This document shows positions 1 to 5,545 of a stretch of DNA of 9,601 nucleotides, piece after piece (the stretch's first letter is position 1; each line of letters starts with the position of its first letter). The notes below the pieces were generated by a model, which worked only from the letters and a program-made list of their open reading frames with translations, was not told where the DNA came from and did not search any database. The position numbers were made by a program, and so were the translations under genes. Source of the DNA: Prevotellaceae bacterium (GTDB lineage Bacteria; Bacteroidota; Bacteroidia; Bacteroidales; UBA932); contig JAITOP010000247.1 of NCBI GenBank assembly GCA_031289895.1, positions 1-9,601 on the forward strand. Direction: 5' to 3'.

Positions 1-529
1 TTTTTTTCCATAATTCATCATTTTCAGAATCATAAAATTCAATAATACCTTCACCTTTTACAACTATCGCTTGATTGTTTTTATCATCTTTCAAAATCAG
101 TGTGTTGGTAGAGAATAAATCTTCAGCTTTATTATTTTCCAATGTGAATACTATCATCCCCCCCCCTCTATAAAACCAAAAAAAAATGCTGGCAGGAGTA
201 TCCTCATACATACCTCCCCTTATGTCGTAAGAAATATCATTTGCCCATATATTTTCAGTACCAAAACTAAAATATGGTGTATTACAGTCACATTTATTGA
301 ATATACCGGTACATAAAGTCTCCTCTTCCAGTTTAAAAACCGAACTTACTGGTAAAAAAATTGTATCATTGTTTTGATTTGCAAATTTCATCACATATCC
401 TTCTTGGTAAGGGTAATAATCGACATATTGTTCAGGAAATCCTTTGCAATATTTAGTGCAAGATGTAAATAATAAACTTCCTGCAAAACACAGCAATATT
501 GCTGTCAATTTTAAAATTGTTATTTTCAT
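1..529 (-). CDS. Putative lipoprotein of unknown function, 3' end beyond the window
   Basis: The reading frame opens with ATG at 529-527 and stays open to the window edge, giving 176 codons with the C-terminus missing. Residues 1-24 form a lipoprotein signal: K at 2 and 7, a hydrophobic stretch, then F-T-S-C with the lipidated cysteine at residue 24, so the product is probably exported and anchored in a membrane. Four further cysteines (28, 73, 80, 82) follow; 80 and 82 form a C-x-C. The rest is rich in aromatic and acidic residues, and I recognise no domain. The start is 31 bases past the korB stop, on the same strand and with no terminator visible between them, so it could be co-transcribed with korB. 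No good promoter or Shine-Dalgarno site is seen. Runs of nine T and nine G on the coding strand sit at codons 114-124 (see the separate entry). I am confident that it is a gene, but its function is unknown. Confidence 0.72.
   Translation of the reverse strand, partial: MKITILKLTAILLCFAGSLLFTSCTKYCKGFPEQYVDYYPYQEGYVMKFANQNNDTIFLPVSSVFKLEEETLCTGIFNKCDCNTPYFSFGTENIWANDISYDIRGGMYEDTPASIFFWFYRGGGMIVFTLENNKAEDLFSTNTLILKDDKNNQAIVVKGEGIIEFYDSENDELWKK
158..186 (-). repeat. Paired nine-base homopolymers inside the lipoprotein gene
   Basis: On the plus strand there are nine C at 158-166 and nine A at 178-186, separated by 11 bases. On the coding strand these are T9 followed by G9. The G9 run encodes three glycines (residues 122-124). 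Losing one G would bring TGA directly after the run, and gaining one G would reach TAA about ten codons later. Either slip would truncate the protein. Long G tracts in coding sequence are classical slippage sites in other bacteria; whether this one varies is inference. Confidence 0.6.
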
Positions 530-560
530 AATTTTAAATATATTTAATAATTATAAAAAA

Positions 561-1583
561 TTATTCCACCTCCCAAGTAGCACCGCTGTTTAGAAGGTCG
601 TCAACGCAGTGTACTTTTGCTGAGGCTTTTACTTCTTCAAGTTGGTCGCGAATATTATCGTCGTATGTTTTGTCGGTTACGTTGCGTATTATTCCGAGTG
701 CTACGGGCATTTCGGGGGCTTTCATTCCTGTGAGCATCATGTGTATTCCGGTGTCGGGAGTTTCGGCGTTGTGTATCAGAATATCGTTTTCGGTAATTCC
801 GTCTTTTCCTATTTCAACAACTTTAAGTTGAAGATGTTCGCGGTCGAGAATAAGTCCTTTATCTTTGTTTTTGCCGAAAATCATTGGTTTTCCGTGTTGC
901 AGCACAATTATTCTGTTGTCGCGTTCTTCTTTGTCGGAAATATAGCCATGTGTTTTATCGTTGAATATCACGCAGTTTACCAGCATTTCCATAACAGATG
1001 TTCCGTCGTGTTTTGCGGCTTCAACCATAATATCTGTCGATAGTTTTATTTCAACATCAAGCGAGCGGGCAAAAAACGTGCCGCGTGCGCCTATCACCAG
1101 TTCGCCCGGATTAAAAGGATGTTCAACCGTTCCGTAAGGAGATGTTTTGGTTATAATTCCAAGTTTTGATGTGGGCGAATATTGTCCTTTTGTCAATCCG
1201 TAAATTTGGTTGTTGAACAAAATAATATTTATGTCGATATTTCGGCGAATGGCGTGTATAAAATGGTTTCCTCCAATTGCCAACGCATCGCCGTCGCCTG
1301 TGATTTGCCAAACGCTGAGGCGTGGATTTGCAACTTTTACGCCTGTTGAAATTGCCGATGCGCGTCCGTGTATTCCGTGAAATCCGTAGCAATTAACATA
1401 ATACGGAAACCGCGATGAGCAGCCTATTCCCGAAACAAAAGTAAATCGTTGTTTTGTATAATTTAATTCTTTGGCAACAACAGGCAATGCGCGCTGAACG
1501 GCTGCATGTACTGCATAATCGCCACATCCGGGACACCATTTCAGTTCCATTGGGCTTTTAAAATCTTGTTGTGTATATTCCAT
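561..1583 (-). CDS. korB: 2-oxoacid:ferredoxin oxidoreductase, beta subunit (2-oxoglutarate type likely)
   Basis: This is the catalytic thiamine-diphosphate subunit of a 2-oxoacid:ferredoxin oxidoreductase. The enzyme oxidatively decarboxylates a 2-oxoacid, most likely 2-oxoglutarate, to an acyl-CoA and passes electrons to ferredoxin in the cytoplasm. The 340 residues carry W-C-P-G-C-G at 16-21, G-I-G-C-S-S-R at 52-58, H-G-I-H-G-R-A at 69-75, the thiamine-diphosphate/Mg motif G-D-G-D at 96-99 with N-N at 124-125, and I-Y-G-L-T-K-G-Q at 127-134. Cysteines 17, 20, 55 and 204 match the spacing of the four ligands of the proximal 4Fe-4S cluster known in this family. The length is normal for two-subunit enzymes. 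It lies 39 bases downstream of korA in the same direction. That gap holds a T9 run at 1591-1599 (plus strand) and no clear Shine-Dalgarno site. Substrate choice cannot be read from sequence alone: a pyruvate- or branched-chain-type enzyme remains possible. Confidence 0.93.
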   Translation of the reverse strand: MEYTQQDFKSPMELKWCPGCGDYAVHAAVQRALPVVAKELNYTKQRFTFVSGIGCSSRFPYYVNCYGFHGIHGRASAISTGVKVANPRLSVWQITGDGDALAIGGNHFIHAIRRNIDINIILFNNQIYGLTKGQYSPTSKLGIITKTSPYGTVEHPFNPGELVIGARGTFFARSLDVEIKLSTDIMVEAAKHDGTSVMEMLVNCVIFNDKTHGYISDKEERDNRIIVLQHGKPMIFGKNKDKGLILDREHLQLKVVEIGKDGITENDILIHNAETPDTGIHMMLTGMKAPEMPVALGIIRNVTDKTYDDNIRDQLEEVKASAKVHCVDDLLNSGATWEVE

Positions 1584-1622
1584 CGTTATATTTTTTTTTC
1601 GTATTAAAATAAATTTATGTTT

Positions 1623-3461
1623 TTATAATAATTTGTTGACGCTTTCTTTCAATTCGGCAACTGTAAAGGGCAATCCTTGTACTTTGTTGCATTGTTCAAA
1701 ACTGATATTCGAAAACTGTGTTCGCAAATATGCTGCAAATTGTCCTAAATTTAATTCGCAAACAATAATTTTTTTGAAGTTTTGAAATATTTCGCCTGTA
1801 TTTTTCGGTAGCGGATTTATGTAATTAAACTGTGTCATACTTACTTTTTTGCCTTCTTTTTGCAGTTCTTCAACCGCCGAATACAGGTGTCCGAAAGTAC
1901 CGCCCCAGCCTACCATCAGCACATCGCCGCACGGCTCGCCAACAATTTCCTGATTAGGAATAAAATCCTGAACCCGTGCAACTTTTGCAGCACGCATATT
2001 AACCATTTTTTCGTGATTTATAGGGTCGTGAGATGCTTCGCCCGATAGAAAATCTTTTTCCAAACCGCCAATACGATGTTCCAATCCCATAGTTTCTGGC
2101 AATGCCCAACGCCGTGCCAAACGAACATCATCGCGTTTATACGGTTTATAATCGGTATCGCCTTCGGGTACAATTGGCGGATAAATCGTAGGATAATCTT
2201 TCATTTGCGGAATTTTCCAAGGCTCCGAGCCGTTTGCAATAAATCCATCGGTGAGTAAAATAACGGGAGTCATGTGTTCCATTGCAATTTTTCCGGCATA
2301 AAAGGCGTAATGAAAACAATCTGATGGAGTGCTTGCCGCAATTACAACAACAGGACATTCGCCGTTGCGTCCGTATAATGCCTGATTCAGGTCGGTTTGC
2401 TCGGTTTTTGTAGGCAAACCTGTTGAAGGTCCGCCACGCTGAACATCTACAACCACAAGTGGCAATTCGGTCATCACAGCCAATCCTAAGGCTTCCGATT
2501 TTAACGACAGTCCGGGTCCGGATGTTGTTGTTACTGCAAAATTTCCTGCAAATGCTGCGCCTATTGCCGTACAAATTCCTGCAATTTCGTCTTCAACCTG
2601 AAGTGTTTTTACGTTCAGATTTTTATGTATTGCAAGTTCTTCTAAGATACTCGTAGCCGGCGTTATAGGATACGAACCGCAAAATAAGGGAAGATTAGCT
2701 TTTTCGGATGCAGCAATCAATCCCCATGCAGTAGCCTGATTTCCGCTGATACTTCTGTAAATGCCTTTTTCTTTTTTATGCGCAACAATTTTATATGTAT
2801 TGGCGTGAGCATGAGTATTTGCGGCGTAATTATAACCATCAACAAGCACTTTTTTGTTCGGTTCAATCAAATCGGGTTTCTTTTTGAACTTCATTTTGAA
2901 ATACTTGAAAGTAAAATCGAAAGGCTGGTCGTATATAAAATAGCAAATACCGAGCGCAAACATATTTTTACTTCGCACAATTACTTTGTTATCCAATCCG
3001 CTGTCTTTCAAGCTTTCTTTTGTCAGCGATGTGATAGGTGCAAATATTAAATTATTGTCCTGCAATCCGAGTTCGGCAAAAGGGTCTAACGTAGCAAAAC
3101 CGGCACGTTGAATACCTTTTTCGTTAAATTCGTCGGCATCAACAATAATGGTAGCGCCTTTTTTTGCCCATTTGGCATTGGCTTTCAAAGCGGCGGGATT
3201 CATAGCAATAAGCACGTCGCAAAAATCGCCGGGCGTGCGCACAGTTCCGCTGCTAATGTGTACCTGAAAACCCGAAACTCCGGAAACCGTGCCATGAGGA
3301 GCGCGAATTTCGGCAGGATAATCGGGAAAAGTTGAGACACCGTCGCCAAGCAAAGCGGCAGTATCGGCAAATAGAGTTCCTGTAAGTTGCATTCCATCTC
3401 CGGAATCGCCCGAAAATCGAATAACAACATCATCAATTTCAACACGTTCTGTCTTGTTCAT
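1623..3461 (-). CDS. korA: 2-oxoacid:ferredoxin oxidoreductase, fused gamma-alpha subunit
   Basis: This is the partner of the downstream beta subunit. With the start at 3461 it has 612 residues, the usual size for the fused form. Residues about 10-200 are the gamma domain, with R-F-S-G-D-S-G-D-G at 15-23 and P-D-Y-P-A-E-I-R-A-P-H-G at 46-57. From about residue 235 comes the alpha (pyrimidine-binding) domain, with Y-P-I-T-P-A-T-S at 264-271, where the family's conserved active-site threonine lies, then T-T-S-G-P-G at 312-317 and R-G-G-P-S-T-G-L-P-T-K-T at 342-353. The C-terminal domain contains G-W-G-G at 518-521. The frame is open for 78 more codons upstream, to 3695. That stretch translates low-complexity repeats and lacks family similarity, and a promoter candidate at 3515-3545 lies inside it, so I chose the start just before the conserved N-terminus. 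No Shine-Dalgarno site is seen. No ferredoxin-like delta subunit is present nearby. Confidence 0.92.
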   Translation of the reverse strand: MNKTERVEIDDVVIRFSGDSGDGMQLTGTLFADTAALLGDGVSTFPDYPAEIRAPHGTVSGVSGFQVHISSGTVRTPGDFCDVLIAMNPAALKANAKWAKKGATIIVDADEFNEKGIQRAGFATLDPFAELGLQDNNLIFAPITSLTKESLKDSGLDNKVIVRSKNMFALGICYFIYDQPFDFTFKYFKMKFKKKPDLIEPNKKVLVDGYNYAANTHAHANTYKIVAHKKEKGIYRSISGNQATAWGLIAASEKANLPLFCGSYPITPATSILEELAIHKNLNVKTLQVEDEIAGICTAIGAAFAGNFAVTTTSGPGLSLKSEALGLAVMTELPLVVVDVQRGGPSTGLPTKTEQTDLNQALYGRNGECPVVVIAASTPSDCFHYAFYAGKIAMEHMTPVILLTDGFIANGSEPWKIPQMKDYPTIYPPIVPEGDTDYKPYKRDDVRLARRWALPETMGLEHRIGGLEKDFLSGEASHDPINHEKMVNMRAAKVARVQDFIPNQEIVGEPCGDVLMVGWGGTFGHLYSAVEELQKEGKKVSMTQFNYINPLPKNTGEIFQNFKKIIVCELNLGQFAAYLRTQFSNISFEQCNKVQGLPFTVAELKESVNKLL

Positions 3462-3514
3462 AGAGATTTTGTTAATTATTTGTGATTTATTATAAGTCAT
3501 TGTGAATTTTGCCG

Positions 3515-3545
3515 CAAAAATACTCTTTATTTTTCTAATAATAAA
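3515..3545 (-). promoter_or_regulatory. Candidate Bacteroidetes promoter for korAB
   Basis: On the minus strand, TATTTTTG at 3522-3515 matches the TAnnTTTG -7 element exactly. TTTA at 3545-3542 is one base off the TTTG -33 element, with a 19-base spacer. Transcription would begin near 3508, giving a leader of about 47 bases before the korA start at 3461 and excluding the upstream in-frame codons. This is a motif match only. Confidence 0.5.
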
Positions 3546-3628
3546 AGTTTTTATTGAAAATTTAAACAAAATATGCATTTTTATTTTTAAAGTTATAAAG
3601 TTCATAAAGTTTTTTTCATCAACAAAAT

Positions 3629-3658
3629 CGTAATTCGTAATTTTCGTAATTCGTAATT
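3629..3658. repeat. Heptamer repeat, four copies of CGTAATT
   Basis: CGTAATT occurs at 3629-3635, 3636-3642, 3645-3651 and 3652-3658. The array is two perfect tandem pairs separated by TT. It lies upstream of the korA promoter candidate, in the divergent korA-trkA gap. It is noncoding as far as can be seen. Confidence 0.8.
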
Positions 3659-3665
3659 GATTTTT

Positions 3666-3701
3666 ATCTGCGTAAATCTGTTTTATCTGCGTCATCTGCG
3701 T
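3666..3701. repeat. ATCTGCGT repeat cluster
   Basis: ATCTGCGT occurs at 3666-3673, 3685-3692 and 3694-3701, with a partial ATCTG at 3676-3680. It directly follows the CGTAATT cluster but is a different unit. Repeats of this flavour are common in intergenic DNA of Bacteroidetes and are often mis-called as coding; that remark comes from memory of such genomes, not a search. Confidence 0.75.
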
Positions 3702-3741
3702 GCTTATTCAAATCAACAAAAAACAAAAAACAAATCAACAA

Positions 3742-3797
3742 CAACTAAATACCAACAACTAAATACCAACGACTAAATACTAACGACCAGATACCAA
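3742..3797. repeat. 14-base tandem repeat, four units, upstream of trkA
   Basis: Units of the form CAACTAAATACCAA run at 3742-3755, 3756-3769, 3770-3783 and 3784-3797. The first two are identical, and the third and fourth carry a few substitutions. A partial fifth (ATACCAATACTT) follows. The preceding bases 3713-3741 are an A-rich stretch with repeated CAAAAAA and CAACA. The array ends about 18 bases before the -33 element proposed for trkA. Confidence 0.85.
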
Positions 3798-3815
3798 ATA
3801 CCAATACTTATTTTT

Positions 3816-3844
3816 TTTGTATATTAATTATTTTAATACCTTTG
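3816..3844 (+). promoter_or_regulatory. Candidate Bacteroidetes promoter for trkA
   Basis: TACCTTTG at 3837-3844 matches TAnnTTTG exactly. TTTG at 3816-3819 lies 17 bases upstream of it, slightly shorter than the usual spacing. Transcription would start near 3850, leaving a leader of about 15 bases that just includes the Shine-Dalgarno site. Confidence 0.5.
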
Positions 3845-3853
3845 TGAATCATT

Positions 3854-3858
3854 AAGGA
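3854..3858 (+). promoter_or_regulatory. Shine-Dalgarno site of trkA
   Basis: AAGGA stands 7 bases before the ATG at 3866. It is the only convincing purine-rich ribosome-binding site in the window and it fixes the trkA start. Confidence 0.65.
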
Positions 3859-3865
3859 ATAACAC

Positions 3866-5212
3866 ATGAAAATTGTAATTGCAGGAGCAGGAGAAGTAGG
3901 TTTTTATTTGGCAAAATTATTTACAAATGCCTATCACGATGTTACTATAATTGATTCGAAAGAGGAAAGATTGCATAAAGTTGAATCGGCGGTTGATGTG
4001 CTTACTATCAACGGATTGCCTACGTCAATATCGGTTTTACATGAGGCAAATGTGAAACGCGCCGACTTGTTTATTGCCGTAAATCCGGCTGAAGACCAAG
4101 ATATGAATATCACTTGCACCTTGCTGGCAAAAGCCTTAGGCGCAAAACGTGTAATTGCCCGAATTAACAACAACGAATATCTTTTTCCGTACAATAAAGA
4201 AATATTTTTAAATCTCGGTATTGATTATCTCATTTATCCCGAGCGCATTGCGTCCAACGAAATTATTAAGATGCTGCACCAAACGGGAACGTCTGAATAT
4301 ATTGATTTTCCGGGCGGAAAATTGCAGCTTATTGTTGCCAAACTTGAAGAAGGCGCGCCGCTGATTGACAAAACAGCAGATTTTTTAAAATCGGAAGATA
4401 ATAATGCAATTCAATGCAAAATTATTGCAATCACACGCAATGGAAACACATCAATAATAACCGAAAACGATGAATTTCAGATTAATGATATGCTTTATTT
4501 TATTGCCGACAAAGACCATGCCGACAACCTTTTACTGCTTTGCGGAAAAACAAATATCACCGTGCGAAATCTGATGGTACTTGGCGGAAGTCGAATAGGA
4601 ACACGGGTTGCCCGCGAACTTGAAGGCAGAACAAACATAAAAATAATTGAAAACGACATAGACAAATGTTCAATACTTGCCGAAACACTTCCTAAGTCGC
4701 TGATAATTAATGGAGACGGACGAAGTATAGATTTGCTTGTTGAAGAAGAAGTGAAAAATATGGATGCTTTTGTTGCGGTTACAGGAAGTTCGGAAGTAAA
4801 TATTTTGGCGTGTATGTCGGCAAAACGCTTTGGAGTGAAAAAAACCATTGCCGAAGTTGAAAATATCGACTATATAAAATTTGCCGAAGATGTAGGAATT
4901 GACACAGTTATAAACAAAAAAATTATTGCGGCAAGCAAAATTTTCCGCTTTACAATAGGCTCGGATATTCAAACAGTAAAATATCTTTCGGGGTCGGATG
5001 TAAAAGTCCTTGAATTTATTGTGAAACCGGGCAGCACGGCGACAAAAAAGAAAATCGGCGAACTTGATATTTCCGATGTCATGATATGCGGAATAATTCG
5101 CGGCGACACAAGCATTATTGCATCTGATGACATAGAAATAAAACCATACGACAGAGTAATAGTATTCACATTTTCGACAGAAATATTACAAATAGGAAAA
5201 TATTTTGGATAA
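3866..5212 (+). CDS. trkA: Trk potassium-uptake regulatory subunit TrkA (two RCK modules)
   Basis: This is the cytoplasmic nucleotide-binding subunit that gates a Trk/Ktr-type potassium channel in the inner membrane. The 448 residues contain two tandem RCK modules, as in full-length TrkA proteins. The first Rossmann domain has G-A-G-E-V-G at 7-12 with the ribose-binding acid D30 at the end of the second strand. The second has G-G-S-R-I-G at 240-245 with an acidic I-I-E-N-D at 260-264. Each is followed by a TrkA-C type domain (about 140-222 and 370-448). The first nucleotide site is canonical. In the second, the middle glycine of GxGxxG is a serine, so binding there may differ. The start is supported by the AAGGA site 7 bases upstream. 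The membrane partner TrkH is not in the window, and the next gene is an unrelated peptidase. The gene diverges from korA. Confidence 0.94.
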   Translation: MKIVIAGAGEVGFYLAKLFTNAYHDVTIIDSKEERLHKVESAVDVLTINGLPTSISVLHEANVKRADLFIAVNPAEDQDMNITCTLLAKALGAKRVIARINNNEYLFPYNKEIFLNLGIDYLIYPERIASNEIIKMLHQTGTSEYIDFPGGKLQLIVAKLEEGAPLIDKTADFLKSEDNNAIQCKIIAITRNGNTSIITENDEFQINDMLYFIADKDHADNLLLLCGKTNITVRNLMVLGGSRIGTRVARELEGRTNIKIIENDIDKCSILAETLPKSLIINGDGRSIDLLVEEEVKNMDAFVAVTGSSEVNILACMSAKRFGVKKTIAEVENIDYIKFAEDVGIDTVINKKIIAASKIFRFTIGSDIQTVKYLSGSDVKVLEFIVKPGSTATKKKIGELDISDVMICGIIRGDTSIIASDDIEIKPYDRVIVFTFSTEILQIGKYFG

Positions 5213-5248
5213 ATTATATTAAGGATTTAAAAAAATAAAGATTTAAAT

Positions 5249-5280
5249 GATGACAAATAAATATTTATAAAGATGACAAA
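5249..5280. repeat. Direct repeat GATGACAAA
   Basis: GATGACAAA occurs at 5249-5257 and 5272-5280, 23 bases apart, in AT-rich sequence after trkA. It forms the left flank of the interspersed repeat copy A. No intrinsic terminator for trkA is evident in 5213-5280. Confidence 0.6.
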
Positions 5281-5442
5281 AATCCCGTTAGGGATTGTCT
5301 GTTGGTAAAAATGATAATACCACGTCAACACGGCAGTCCGTTAAGACCGCCACCAATAAAAGCAAAGGTTGAAAACCTACGGCTTGCGGTACGAAGGGTG
5401 GTTCATTTTTTTACCGAACGAAGCAAACCTAACGGCTTGCAA
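5249..5442 (+). repeat. Interspersed repeat, copy A (trkA-M16 gap)
   Basis: The first 76 bases (5249-5324) align with 8566-8641 with only a few small gaps. Landmarks shared in order are AAATAAATATT, ATAAA, GATG, AATCC, GTTAG, TGTTGGTA and CCACG. Internal structure: a perfect hairpin AATCCC-GTTA-GGGATT at 5281-5296; TTGGTAAAAATGA at 5302-5314, which is imperfectly inverted at 5403-5418; CCGTTAGG at 5285-5292, inverted as CCTAACGG at 5428-5435; a small hairpin AGGTT-GAA-AACCT at 5366-5378; and a near-direct repeat AACCTACGGCTTGC / AACCTAACGGCTTGC at 5375-5388 and 5426-5440. No transposase is present, so it looks like a decayed non-autonomous or palindromic element. The right boundary is uncertain. 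The rest of the gap, 5443-5545, is AT-rich with no site I can support. Confidence 0.7.
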
Positions 5443-5545
5443 TTTGAGAAAAATATTTTATTTATTTTTTGTTATTACGCATTAAAAAACATATTTTAAA
5501 ATTATATAAAAAACATAAATACAAACATTTAAAAAATAAAACAAC

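Noticed and set aside
642..1043. Plus-strand open frame of 133 codons antisense to korB
   Set aside because: The complementary strand carries the full korB protein with all its motifs. The antisense product has no recognisable features.
2146..2574. Minus-strand open frame of 142 codons inside korA in another frame
   Set aside because: It is a shadow of korA. The product is Arg/Cys-rich with no domain, as expected of an out-of-frame reading.
3498..3500. Alternative korA start codon at 3500 (minus strand)
   Set aside because: It would lie about 8 bases from the predicted transcript start and add 13 residues not expected in the family. The start at 3461 directly precedes the conserved domain.
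5443..5471. Possible M16 promoter, TTTG at 5443-5446 and TATTTTTTG at 5463-5471
   Set aside because: The -7 candidate has one base too many for TAnnTTTG and the spacer is only 16 bases. In such AT-rich DNA the match is too weak to annotate.
5302..5499. 65-residue open frame between trkA and the M16 gene
   Set aside because: It lies almost entirely within interspersed repeat copy A, has no ribosome-binding site and matches no family I know. It is most likely a chance frame through the repeat.
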